From an uncultured Arsenicibacter sp. (lineage in GTDB: Bacteria > Bacteroidota > Bacteroidia > Cytophagales > Spirosomataceae): DNA of 48,934 nucleotides. This document shows positions 27,566-35,986 of the stretch, one piece after another. Made by a program: the position numbers and the translations under genes. The notes beneath the pieces were generated by a model. The model was not told the origin of the DNA. It was given only the letters and a program-made list of their open reading frames with translations, and ran no database searches. The stretch is taken from positions 1-48,934 of the forward strand of contig NZ_CAMFHL010000024.1 of assembly GCF_945952095.1 (NCBI RefSeq), in the 5' to 3' direction. The number at the start of each line of letters is the position of its first letter. Position 1 is the stretch's first letter.

Positions 27566-28717
27566 TTAATTGCTCTTTAGGTGAGCTCTTTTAGTTTCTA
27601 ATGCTAATTGATAATGTCTTACAGTGTCCAATGCAATATCTTCCCATTTAAACCTTGATGCTGTAGTTATAGCTTGGCTTGATGCATAATTATATTCATT
27701 ATCACTACAAAGTAGTTGTATTACTTTTTCAGCAAATGAAACATAATCTCCTGGTCTTACTAAATATTCTTTATTTAAAATACTCGATGGCCCAGGAGAA
27801 TTATAGGCAATAACTGGAATAGAAGCTGCTAAGGACTCAAGTACAGCAAATCCAAAGCCTTCTAAATATGATGGAAAGATTGAGACTTTTTTATTTTTCA
27901 GTAATTCTGGTAGTTCATCTGGTGTATATTGCATTTTCACATTAATATCCTTCTGCAAGTAGCTAGGGAAGAAACTCATTACATCAGAAACCCTGGAATA
28001 TAAACCCTTTGCGCCATATATGAATAATTTAGCATTAGGTATATCTTTTTTTATTAAAGCAAATATTTTGGGTATATCTAAGCAGCCCTTCCGAAAATCA
28101 AATGTACCGATGAAAACGATATTATTTTCATTCTTCTGAGAATTAGCTGTCAATAATCTTTCAAATTTATCTGGAAACATACCAAAAGGCAGGCATAATA
28201 CGTCTTTCCCTTCAGCATATTTACTTGACACTAAATTAAAGTCCTCATGATTACTAACGTTAATTATATCTGCAAATTTTAGACCTTTTTCCACTTTTTC
28301 AATTTGATTATTCAAATAATCTCCATAAAATATTTTTTTTATTTTATATTTTATTGAAGAGACTAAAGTTTGCTTTATTGGAATTTTGATGAACAATAAA
28401 TGTGGTATAAATAAGACAGATCTTGCAACAATTAACGAATTAGAAAAATGTAAATTTTTTAAAGATTCAAACAAAAAATTAATATCTATATCTATAACAT
28501 CATATTTATCATGGCAATTTGAAATGTAATTTCTCAAATTATCAGAATATTTACCAGTTGTTAAATTATTTTTTTTACAATAACTATATACTTCATCTGG
28601 GCCTACTAATTCTATTTCATGCCCTAAAGAAGTTAAAGCATCTGCTAGTTCTATCACTACTTTAGGTCCTCCAAGCTCTTTACTCAGTTTTGCTTGGGAT
28701 ACTAGCAAAATATTCAT
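27566..28717 (-). CDS. Glycosyltransferase family 4
   Basis: 383 residues starting MNILLVSQAKLSKELGGPKV. The donor half has IVFIGTFDFRKGCLDIPKIF and LEGFGFAVLESLAASIPVIA (E-x7-E), then NSPGPSSIL. It is extremely AT-rich (12 G+C in the 60 bases 28021-28080). It ends 12 bases before the next gene and starts two bases after the stop of the one upstream. The sugar transferred is unknown. Confidence 0.85.
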   Translation of the reverse strand: MNILLVSQAKLSKELGGPKVVIELADALTSLGHEIELVGPDEVYSYCKKNNLTTGKYSDNLRNYISNCHDKYDVIDIDINFLFESLKNLHFSNSLIVARSVLFIPHLLFIKIPIKQTLVSSIKYKIKKIFYGDYLNNQIEKVEKGLKFADIINVSNHEDFNLVSSKYAEGKDVLCLPFGMFPDKFERLLTANSQKNENNIVFIGTFDFRKGCLDIPKIFALIKKDIPNAKLFIYGAKGLYSRVSDVMSFFPSYLQKDINVKMQYTPDELPELLKNKKVSIFPSYLEGFGFAVLESLAASIPVIAYNSPGPSSILNKEYLVRPGDYVSFAEKVIQLLCSDNEYNYASSQAITTASRFKWEDIALDTVRHYQLALETKRAHLKSN

Positions 28718-28719
28718 AG

Positions 28720-29868
28720 TTAATTAATCTTTATTAATCTTTTAAAAATAGACTCTAGTTTTATTGCAACTTTTTCTGATCTAAATTGCTTTGAAGTATA
28801 AATTGCTTCATTAGAAATTTTTGACCATGTTTCTGGCTCTTGTACTAATTTCACTATTGTATCAACATAATCTTCAATATTAATTTTATCTAGAAGGATA
28901 CCATTTATATTATTCACAATAAATTCTTTAGCCGCTAGTTTATTCACACATATGTTAACGGTTCCTACTGACATAGCTTCGACAATAGCGCGTCCGTACG
29001 ACTCCTCTCTTAAAGTAATTAAAAAATGCATTGATTTAAAAAAATCATATATATCAGAATTTGATAACCTACCTATAAAATGTACATAAGAATTCATACC
29101 ATTAATGGCGCAATATTCCATTGCAGAAGACTGATCTTCTCCTTCACCAACTATGTATGCATTGATCATGTATCCTTCTTTTTTTATTCTTTCAGCAAGC
29201 TTACAAAAATCTAATAACCTTTTGCTTGGATGAAAATTGCCTACAAATGAAATATTTATTGAATCTTGAAAATTCGGCAGTCGTCTTTGTGAAATCTCTA
29301 TTGATGAGTTAACAATAACTGGAACTTGCTCTATATATGAATTTTGTAAATAGTTCAATAAACTTTCTTTTGATTTTACACTTTCAGTTAAAATTAAGTT
29401 TACACTTTTCAGATTTAAATTCCAATTGATAGCAGTGAATATATCACTAAAATTACTAATTTTAAATCCTAGCTTCGGCCTATAAATGATTGTTTCTTCT
29501 GTATATTTAGAATATAATGGCCCCAGAACAAATTTTATACCTGGTATTCTCATAATTGGTATAGTATGACCAAAAGGATAAATCTGCCATACTAAATCGA
29601 ACGTTACCTCTTTACTTAACTTATTGTAAATCTTTATTGATTCGCTTCTATAATACCAATATTTCCAACTGGGAAAATTACATTTTACATTACTTGTATA
29701 AATGAATAAGTTTTTTATTTCATTAGATATTTTTACATTTGGCGAAAAAGCATGTATTTTATGCCCTTTATTGGCTAATGATTTTAATAATTCATAAGAA
29801 ATTAATCCTTCGCCATGAGGCATGTTATCTGTTAAAAAATCCGAAGCATATACGACATATATATTCAT
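28720..29868 (-). CDS. Glycosyltransferase family 4
   Basis: 382 residues starting MNIYVVYASDFLTDNMPHGE. HGEGLISYELLKSLANKGHK is the acceptor-side helix, and ISFVGNFHPSKRLLDFCKLA with REESYGRAIVEAMSVGTVNI (E-x7-E) form the donor site. The segment LVWQIYPFGHTIPIMRIPG recalls a GT4 group common in Bacteroidota capsule loci. AT-rich, with minimal spacing to its neighbours. The donor is unknown. Confidence 0.85.
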   Translation of the reverse strand: MNIYVVYASDFLTDNMPHGEGLISYELLKSLANKGHKIHAFSPNVKISNEIKNLFIYTSNVKCNFPSWKYWYYRSESIKIYNKLSKEVTFDLVWQIYPFGHTIPIMRIPGIKFVLGPLYSKYTEETIIYRPKLGFKISNFSDIFTAINWNLNLKSVNLILTESVKSKESLLNYLQNSYIEQVPVIVNSSIEISQRRLPNFQDSINISFVGNFHPSKRLLDFCKLAERIKKEGYMINAYIVGEGEDQSSAMEYCAINGMNSYVHFIGRLSNSDIYDFFKSMHFLITLREESYGRAIVEAMSVGTVNICVNKLAAKEFIVNNINGILLDKINIEDYVDTIVKLVQEPETWSKISNEAIYTSKQFRSEKVAIKLESIFKRLIKIN

Positions 29869-29874
29869 ATACTT

Positions 29875-30639
29875 TTAATTTTTTATTTTCTCAATCAGCC
29901 AACTAAGAGATGAATGAGCACGAGATAGTTTGTATTTCCTGAGATCAATCAAATGTTTTTTTGTTTCTATCAAAAAAGGATAGTTTTCAGACAGTGCTTG
30001 TATTGTTTCATTTGACCAGTTACTTGTATTTGATATACCATTCATATCGAAATAACAAACAAATAACTCCACCTTCAATACTTTCGGATTGAGTTCTATT
30101 GTAGCTTTTAGGAAGAAAAGCCAATCAGACACAACCTTATATCTCTCATCATATCCACCTAGGGACACCAATAGATCTCTTTTAATAAAAGTCGCTTGAT
30201 GAGGGTAGGTACTATATGTCATTAACTCATAAATGCCTATGTAAGCTGGAAAGATAAACTTTTCTTTTCTCTCACCATAACAATTTATCACATCTCCATA
30301 AACTATATCATACTCAGGTTTTAAAAATTTAGACACTTCTGAAAGTATTTTTTCATTATTTAAGCAATCTCCAGAATTTAAAAATAGACAATAATCTCCA
30401 GAAGCCATTTTCCATCCTTTATTCATCGCTTCATACATACCAGAATCTTTCTCTGACAAAATTTTATTTATGCGATTAGAATAACAGTCAATAACATCAA
30501 TGCTTCCATCTGTACTATATCCGTCAACAAGTATATATTCAAAGTTTTCATAGTCTTGACTAACTACACTTTCAATAGTCTTTTTTAGACCATCCTTATT
30601 GTTTAGATTTATAGTGATTACTGAAATTTTCATTTTCAA
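29875..30639 (-). CDS. Glycosyltransferase family 2 (WfgS-like)
   Basis: 254 residues. ISVITINLNNKDGLKKTIES, YILVDGYSTDGSID, SEKDSGMYEAMNKGWKMASG and FLNSGDCL are the ordered motifs of the WfgS/WcaE-like GT2 group. YPHQATFIKRDLL, with the conserved His-Gln pair, is the acceptor-side signature. Compact length is normal for the group. A second ATG lies two codons in. It adds one sugar to the growing unit; specificity is not readable. Confidence 0.86.
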   Translation of the reverse strand: MKMKISVITINLNNKDGLKKTIESVVSQDYENFEYILVDGYSTDGSIDVIDCYSNRINKILSEKDSGMYEAMNKGWKMASGDYCLFLNSGDCLNNEKILSEVSKFLKPEYDIVYGDVINCYGERKEKFIFPAYIGIYELMTYSTYPHQATFIKRDLLVSLGGYDERYKVVSDWLFFLKATIELNPKVLKVELFVCYFDMNGISNTSNWSNETIQALSENYPFLIETKKHLIDLRKYKLSRAHSSLSWLIEKIKN

Positions 30640-30651
30640 TTTTATTTCAAA

Positions 30652-31608
30652 CTATACATAATCTTTTATTTTTCTGATTTTATCCATTTCTATGTCGAAA
30701 TATGAACTAATATATTTTGGGAGTGTTACACTTAAATATAATCGAGATGATGAATCGCGCTGTACTAATACTTTTATAAAATGAAATAACACTTTCGAAT
30801 ATTTCACTAATCGTGTCTTCTCTTTATTTAAAAATATAAAATAATCGTACTTGTATAATACTTGCTGTGATACGTTAAAACTTTTCAATAATTTCTCTAA
30901 GTATTCTGTATTTAATCTGCTTGCAGGAATGAAATGTTGAAATACAAGTGAATCGCTATACCACAACTTAAATCCGGCAATTAAATACAACTTACATATC
31001 TCAGAATCACCACCAGATGTAATTTTATCTCCATCCCTATCTGATAATATAAAAGTATACCCTTTTTCTAAAGCATTTTTTATTACATCTCTCCTAAATA
31101 CCATACCTGCTCCCCATATATACCCTCTTTGGGATATATCTCCAGAAGATATTGCTTGAACCCCTATAGCATAGCTTGATTGGTATGTTGAAAACCAAAA
31201 AGGTGTTTTAATTTCAGTGACTGCTTCACTTCTTCCTCCCAATACTCCTATTTCATGATTTGAATTCATAAGTTCAACAGCATTTTGACAATAACTATTA
31301 TTTAACCAATTATCATCATCACAGAATATTGCATAACCGTATTTTGCTTCATTAATACCTCTTATCCTGGCATTCATTAGCCCTGAATTACTTTCATTTA
31401 CTATTCTATATGATATTTTTTTTCTAGAAAAAGTATTTTTAAATGACTCGCAAACGTTTAGTGTATCGTCTGTTGAATTATTGTTAATTATAATAACTTC
31501 ATAATTAAACCTACATTTTTGATTTAGTATCCATTCTAATGTATTTCTAATCCGACTTGAAGAATTATAACAGCAAATAATTATTGATATTCCATCCATA
31601 TAAATCAT
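30652..31608 (-). CDS. Glycosyltransferase family 2
   Basis: 318 residues. ISIIICCYNSSSRIRNTLEW, EVIIINNNSTDDT and AIFCDDDNWLN mark the GT-A donor and metal sites. GAGMVFRRDVI, DRDGDKITSGGDSEICKLY and LIAGFKLWYSDSLVFQHFIP are conserved in a GT2 group frequent in Bacteroidota surface glycan loci. A basic C-terminal tail may bind the membrane. The start could also be the fourth codon (MDGIS). Confidence 0.85.
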   Translation of the reverse strand: MIYMDGISIIICCYNSSSRIRNTLEWILNQKCRFNYEVIIINNNSTDDTLNVCESFKNTFSRKKISYRIVNESNSGLMNARIRGINEAKYGYAIFCDDDNWLNNSYCQNAVELMNSNHEIGVLGGRSEAVTEIKTPFWFSTYQSSYAIGVQAISSGDISQRGYIWGAGMVFRRDVIKNALEKGYTFILSDRDGDKITSGGDSEICKLYLIAGFKLWYSDSLVFQHFIPASRLNTEYLEKLLKSFNVSQQVLYKYDYFIFLNKEKTRLVKYSKVLFHFIKVLVQRDSSSRLYLSVTLPKYISSYFDIEMDKIRKIKDYV

Positions 31609-31616
31609 AATTTATC

Positions 31617-32510
31617 TTATAGATTTTTCATCAGCCAATACCGAATTCCCAAGTAATATTTATAAGGAAAAAACTTTTTTTCAATTTCGTATATTGGACC
31701 TATATTACTTTCATTTAATAAGTTTCTATAATTTATATATTTTGCGTATATATTTCTATAGTAGTCTTTATAGTTAATTATTTTGTTTCTTTTCAAATAA
31801 GTTATCATATCAATTTCTTCTATGAAGTTATTTCCACTAGAATAAAACTTTTTACTTACATCACCTTCATGTTTCCTAAAATAATTCAGGCATTTATTAC
31901 TTATATATACTTTACCAAGCAATGCAACTTCTATCCAAAATATCCAATCTCCGCAAAATTTGTATTTCGTATATTCTTTTGTAATACTATTCAATATTTT
32001 TTTTTTAAAAATTGCCATACTAGCATTAAATATTGCATTGCCATTTATCATATGATTACACACGAATTCTCCACCATTTAGCACATTTTTATCATATTCA
32101 TATTTGGATCTATAAATTTCTCTATTATCTTGATTAATTATACTTGATTGTACATATCCTATAACTATTTCTGGGTTAGTTATCATATTTGTTATTAGTT
32201 CTTCAAGTAGATTGTTTTCGCACCAATCATCGCTCTCTGCTATCCAAATATATTCTCCTGTTGTATTTTCAAATCCTCTATTCCATTGTTTAAATGTTGA
32301 ACCACTATTTTTTTCATTATAGATTACTTTCGATATCTTTTTAGTTTTTTTTGTATACTTTTCAATAATTTCTTTACTGTTATCTGTTGAGCAATCATCT
32401 AATATAATTATTTCATAGTCCTTATATGTTTGATCTAAAATAGAGTTTAACCTTGCCTCTAAATATCCTGAGTGATTATAATTAGGAATAATTATTGACA
32501 CTTTGGGCAT
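31617..32510 (-). CDS. Glycosyltransferase family 2
   Basis: 297 residues from the ATG at 32510 (MPKVSIIIPNYNHSGYLEAR), one base after the stop of the methyltransferase gene; longer starts at 32519 or 32531 are possible and would overlap it. EIIILDDCSTDNSKEIIEKY, GSTFKQWNRGFENTTGEYIW and AESDDW (metal site) identify family 2. FCGDWIFWIEVALLGKVYIS and FRKHEGDVSKKF are the acceptor-side blocks typical of this subgroup. AT-rich. The sugar is unknown. Confidence 0.84.
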   Translation of the reverse strand: MPKVSIIIPNYNHSGYLEARLNSILDQTYKDYEIIILDDCSTDNSKEIIEKYTKKTKKISKVIYNEKNSGSTFKQWNRGFENTTGEYIWIAESDDWCENNLLEELITNMITNPEIVIGYVQSSIINQDNREIYRSKYEYDKNVLNGGEFVCNHMINGNAIFNASMAIFKKKILNSITKEYTKYKFCGDWIFWIEVALLGKVYISNKCLNYFRKHEGDVSKKFYSSGNNFIEEIDMITYLKRNKIINYKDYYRNIYAKYINYRNLLNESNIGPIYEIEKKFFPYKYYLGIRYWLMKNL

Positions 32511-32511
32511 C

Positions 32512-33351
32512 TTAATCATTTTTTTTTGCAATAATTATTTGATAACCTATTCTCGATACACCTAATTCTTTTTCATCATATTGCCCAGAAAACTTTTCTA
32601 ATTCATAATATTGGATCTTATCTTCTCTTTTATTGGTTCGTCTTTCTAATCCAGTTAGAGAAATTATCTTATTCCTTATTTTCTTTAGTAGTTTAATTAT
32701 TTTATTAGTGTTTTCTGGCCTATACAACTCGTATGATTGAATGTATATATCTTCTATATTAAAGTGTTTGCTTATTATCTTATGAAATGCCTTAAACCCC
32801 CATTCTTGAACATGATATGGATTTTTTGATTGATAATCTATTTCTTTGCTTGATATTGGAGTTGATACAATAAATACCCCTTTATTCTTTAATGCTTTTT
32901 TCACTTTCTCTAAAAATACATCAATTTTTTTTAAGTGTTCAATAGTTTCAAAGCTTGTTATAACATCAAACTGGTCTATATAGTCAATTTTTTCAGCATC
33001 AATATTTTGAAAATTTATTCGTTCATGATAGAATCTATGCTTAGCATATCTAATTGCATCTGAGTCAATATCTCCAGCAGTTATTTCGCTAGGTTCTCCT
33101 TTAGTCATTAAGATAAATGAACCTTTACCAGTTCCACATGCTATATCTAACACTTTTTTATCTTTAACATATTTTGAAGCATATATATACCTCGCTTGAT
33201 GTTCATTTTCATTTACAGTATGTATAAAATCTGGAACCCATCTTTCTGCTTTATCTCTTATTATTAAATCGGATAATGCGTTTAATTCAAAACGAGTACA
33301 AAACAGTTCTTCTTCTAGTCTATTAATTAACTGATTTTTATCCTTTTCCAT
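32512..33351 (-). CDS. Class I SAM-dependent methyltransferase
   Basis: 279 residues. Motif I is VLDIACGTGKGSFIL and the acidic residue after strand 2 is in TAGDIDSDAIRYAK. INFQNIDAEKIDY and FDVITSFETIEHL match motifs II-III of the UbiE/Methyltransf_11 type. The gene lies directly between wzt and the glycosyltransferases. In other ABC-exported O-antigens a methyltransferase can cap the non-reducing end of the chain, and Wzt recognises the cap. That role is attractive here but only inferred; methylation of an internal sugar is the alternative. Confidence 0.83.
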   Translation of the reverse strand: MEKDKNQLINRLEEELFCTRFELNALSDLIIRDKAERWVPDFIHTVNENEHQARYIYASKYVKDKKVLDIACGTGKGSFILMTKGEPSEITAGDIDSDAIRYAKHRFYHERINFQNIDAEKIDYIDQFDVITSFETIEHLKKIDVFLEKVKKALKNKGVFIVSTPISSKEIDYQSKNPYHVQEWGFKAFHKIISKHFNIEDIYIQSYELYRPENTNKIIKLLKKIRNKIISLTGLERRTNKREDKIQYYELEKFSGQYDEKELGVSRIGYQIIIAKKND

Positions 33352-33352
33352 G

Positions 33353-34585
33353 CTAATTCCAGTTTTGTTTTACAACTATGTAACCTTGAGTGTGATCTGG
33401 CATATCTTGATTTTTAACTTCAAGTACCTCTATATTCAAACCACAATTATAATGACTTATTTGCTCATAAGCTGTACCAACATAAACTTCAGTAAAATAT
33501 TTACTTGGCTTCAATGGTAATTGCTCAATTTCACACCTTAATATATTTATACCTGGATTTATTTTATAATATTTCCCAAAATGCTTACTGAATATTGTTA
33601 ATATTCTCGTATTCATGTTATCATTAAAGCCAACTCCCACAACTACATCCTCGATATATTTTTTCGAATATATCTCTATTTCTGCTATACATTTACAATT
33701 ACTTACCAAGTATTCTCCTTCAGTATTCTTAATTTCTATTTTTCTCAATGCAACTTCTTCATTACTATTTTCTAACTCTGAATTGTCAGTTCTTAACATT
33801 TGTTTATTATATTCATTAATTACTGTATTTATTTGACCCACTTCTGATATCATGCCCTTTTTCAGTAAAACGCCCCTGTTGCATATAGAACTAATGCTCC
33901 CCATATTATGACTCACAAATAACACCGTTCTCCCCTCTCCCTTACTCACCTCACCCATTTTCCCCAGACACTTCTGCTGAAACTCGGCATCGCCAACGGC
34001 TAAGACCTCATCGACAATCAGGATTTCGGATTCGAGGTGGGCGGCAACCGCAAAGGCAAGGCGCACGTACATGCCCGAGGAGTAGCGTTTAACGGGTGTA
34101 TCGATGTAGCGCTCCACCCCGGCAAAATCAACGATCTCGTCGAACTTACGGGCTATTTCGCGTTTACGCATGCCGAGGATCGCTCCGTTCAGGTAGATGT
34201 TTTCGCGGCCGGTCAGTTCGGGGTGGAAACCGGTGCCTACTTCGAGTAGGCTCGCAATGCGGCCTTTGCCCGTAATGCGGCCGGTGGTGGGGCTCGTTAC
34301 GCGGCTCAGCACTTTCAGGAGGGTGCTTTTGCCCGCGCCGTTGCGGCCGATAATGCCTACGGCATCGCCTTGTTCGATTTCGAAATTGATGTCTTTCAGG
34401 CTCCAGACAATGTCGCTGCTGCCTTTTTTGGTGCGGTCGTTGGTTTCGCCGATCTTCAGGAACGGGTCTTCCTTGCCGCGGATGCGGGCTACCCATCGTT
34501 CGAGGTCCCGCGAGAGGGTTCCTGTTCCGATTTCACCCAGCTGATAGGCTTTCGAAATGTTTTCGGCTTTGATTGCTATTGGCAT
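33353..34585 (-). CDS. wzt: Polysaccharide ABC exporter ATP-binding protein Wzt, mosaic gene
   Basis: 410 residues from the ATG at 34585 (MPIAIKAENISKAY); the frame continues to 34654 but only through palindromic repeats. Walker A GRNGAGKST is near residue 81, the signature YSSGMYVRLAFA near 168, Walker B LIVDEVLAVGD near 190 and the H-loop SHN near 226. LLEVGTGFHPELTGRENI is typical of Wzt/TagH. Residues from about 265 to the end are an Ig-like Wzt C-terminal domain (VVVGVGFNDNMNTRILTIFS, YVGTAYEQISHYNCGLNIEV), which in O9a-type systems binds the chain terminus. The first 220 codons are GC-rich and the last 180 AT-rich. The shift lies at about 33840-33960. Confidence 0.9.
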   Translation of the reverse strand: MPIAIKAENISKAYQLGEIGTGTLSRDLERWVARIRGKEDPFLKIGETNDRTKKGSSDIVWSLKDINFEIEQGDAVGIIGRNGAGKSTLLKVLSRVTSPTTGRITGKGRIASLLEVGTGFHPELTGRENIYLNGAILGMRKREIARKFDEIVDFAGVERYIDTPVKRYSSGMYVRLAFAVAAHLESEILIVDEVLAVGDAEFQQKCLGKMGEVSKGEGRTVLFVSHNMGSISSICNRGVLLKKGMISEVGQINTVINEYNKQMLRTDNSELENSNEEVALRKIEIKNTEGEYLVSNCKCIAEIEIYSKKYIEDVVVGVGFNDNMNTRILTIFSKHFGKYYKINPGINILRCEIEQLPLKPSKYFTEVYVGTAYEQISHYNCGLNIEVLEVKNQDMPDHTQGYIVVKQNWN

Positions 34586-34616
34586 ATTTTTTGGCCTTTG
34601 GGCAATTGCTGGATTT

Positions 34617-34800
34617 GGGCGACCACATGGGGTCGCCGGATTTGGGACGACCACATGGGGTCGCCCCTACATTGGAATAATTTGGGGCGACCACGGGGGG
34701 TCGCCCGTACGGTTCATTTTTTGGGGGCAACCACGGGGATCGCCGGATTTGGGACGACCACGCGGGGGAGCCGGATTTGGGGCAACCACGGGGATCGCCG
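34617..34800. repeat. Cluster of six degenerate palindromic repeats between wzm and wzt
   Basis: Six copies of an approximately 22-base palindrome related to GGGCGACCACATGGGGTCGCC, starting near 34617, 34644, 34684, 34723, 34751 and 34778. Several are separated by GGATTTGGG. Each can fold into a hairpin. They fill the intergenic space and are not coding, although frames run through them on both strands. Confidence 0.85.
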
Positions 34801-34811
34801 CATTTGGGCAA

Positions 34812-34840
34812 CCCCCTCTCCTTGTTTTAAGGAGAGGGGG
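34812..34840. repeat. Palindromic repeat, CCCTCTCC family, copy 1
   Basis: A perfect 12-bp stem (CCCCCTCTCCTT with AAGGAGAGGGGG) and a 5-base loop, followed by CAGGGGGTGAGG. It lies 13 bases after the wzm stop, so besides being a dispersed repeat it could weaken transcription leaving wzm. Confidence 0.8.
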
Positions 34841-34853
34841 CAGGGGGTGAGGT

Positions 34854-35699
34854 TTACACCGTATCCACAAAATTCTTTTCGACTTTGTTGAAGATGACGA
34901 TCCCTGCGAGGAGGGTGATTACGGTAAACCCGGATGCGTATCCGAATGCCCCCCAGGTAAAGGTGCCCTGCCCGGTAAATCCGTAGCGGAAGGTTTCGAT
35001 AATCGTTGTCATCGGGTTGGCCTGAATCAGCCATTTATACTGATCGGGCGTTTCGGACAGGGGCATGATCACCGCCGACGCATACATCAGCAGTTGTACC
35101 CCGAAGGTGACCAGAAACGCGAGGTCGCGGTATTTGGTGGTCATGGCCGAGATAATCATCCCTGCACCAAGGCCTAAGGCTGCCATCAGCAGCAGCAGCA
35201 CCGGAAACAGCAGAATCGTGCCGTTGGGTCGGATGTCGGCGCCCTGTGCAGCATAATACCCCATCATCGCCAGAAAGAGCAGGAACTGTACGCCGAAGCG
35301 GACGAGGTTACTGATGACGATGCTCAGCGGCATGATGAGCCGCGGGAAATAGACCTTGCCGAAAATGTTGGCATTGTCTTTAAAGACAGTCGAGGTTTTG
35401 GTGATGCAGTCGGCAAAATAGTTCCAGGCCGTAACGCCGGCCATGTAGAACAGGGGGCGCGGCAGACCGTCGGTGCCGATGCCGGCCATCCCGAAAATAA
35501 AGGTAAAGATGAGGGTGGTGAACAGGGGCTGGATAAAAAACCACAGGGGCCCGAGGATGGTCTGTTTGTAGAACGACACAAAGTCGCGGCGTACCAGCAG
35601 CCACAGGAGGTCGCGGTATTCCCAGGTGTCCCGCAGTTTCAGATCAAACAGGGAACGCTGCGGGCTTATTTCCCAGCTATGATGCTCGTAATCGGTCAT
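34854..35699 (-). CDS. wzm: Polysaccharide ABC exporter permease Wzm
   Basis: 281 residues of the ABC-2 type. The cytoplasmic N-terminus ends with LRDTWEYRDLLWLLVRRDFV, a typical amphipathic segment. Six membrane spans follow, among them LGPLWFFIQPLFTTLIFTFI, LIMPLSIVISNLVRFGVQFL, GTILLFPVLLLLMAALGLGA, LAFLVTFGVQLLMYASAVIM and GFTVITLLAGIVIFNKVEKN. The segment ANPMTTIIETFRYGFTG is conserved in Wzm/TagG/KpsM proteins. It forms the inner-membrane channel for a lipid-linked glycan, with Wzt as the motor. Composition matches the genome, not the AT-rich island. Confidence 0.92.
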   Translation of the reverse strand: MTDYEHHSWEISPQRSLFDLKLRDTWEYRDLLWLLVRRDFVSFYKQTILGPLWFFIQPLFTTLIFTFIFGMAGIGTDGLPRPLFYMAGVTAWNYFADCITKTSTVFKDNANIFGKVYFPRLIMPLSIVISNLVRFGVQFLLFLAMMGYYAAQGADIRPNGTILLFPVLLLLMAALGLGAGMIISAMTTKYRDLAFLVTFGVQLLMYASAVIMPLSETPDQYKWLIQANPMTTIIETFRYGFTGQGTFTWGAFGYASGFTVITLLAGIVIFNKVEKNFVDTV

Positions 35700-35714
35700 G
35701 TTGTTTATGGCTCC

Positions 35715-35750
35715 GCCCGCTCAGTCCCATTTTCGGGACCTCCTTCGGGC
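35715..35750. repeat. Imperfect hairpin upstream of wzm
   Basis: GCCCG (35715-35719) pairs with CGGGC (35746-35750), and the inner GTCCC (35724-35728) with GGGAC (35735-35739). It lies 16 bases before the wzm start and could influence transcription or translation of wzm. No T run follows on the minus strand. Confidence 0.4.
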
Positions 35751-35773
35751 GTGGACGGTTTCTATTTTTTACT

Positions 35774-35986
35774 TTACCACTAAGGCTCGAAGAACCGAAG
35801 CGGCACTAAGTTTATTTACTTTTACCACTAAGGCTTGAAGATCCGAAGCGGCACTAAGCTTATTTACTTCGTGCTGCTTATCGTCTTCCTGTCTTCGTGG
35901 TTTTCTTCACCACTAAGGCTTGAAGAACCGAAGGGGCACTACGTTTATTCTTCGTGCTGCTTATTGTCTTCCTGTCTTCGTGGTTT
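35774..35986. repeat. Tandem CACTAAGG / TTCGTGG repeats, about 2.5 copies
   Basis: Three copies of ACCACTAAGGCTTGAAGA with CCGAAG and GGCACTA start near 35774, 35823 and 35908. The second and third continue with TTCGTGCTGCTTAT and CTTCCTGTCTTCGTGG. The last copy ends at the UpxY stop codon (35985). No gene is visible in the 285 bases between wzm and upxY. A related element occurs at 46895-46966. Confidence 0.8.

Noticed and set aside
24383..33930. Genomic island carried by an integrase or insertion sequence
   Set aside because: No integrase, transposase, tRNA or direct-repeat ends were found at either edge; homologous exchange explains the edges better.
34586..34654. N-terminal extension of Wzt through the palindromic repeats
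   Set aside because: The extra 23 residues are encoded by repeat DNA and precede a normal Wzt start (MPIAIKAENISKAY).
34617..34800. CRISPR array
   Set aside because: The units are palindromic, degenerate and separated by very short or no spacers, and no cas gene is present.
34533..34891. Several short frames on both strands in the wzm-wzt gap
   Set aside because: They translate the palindromic repeats, giving Pro/Gly/Arg-rich sequence with no recognisable domain.
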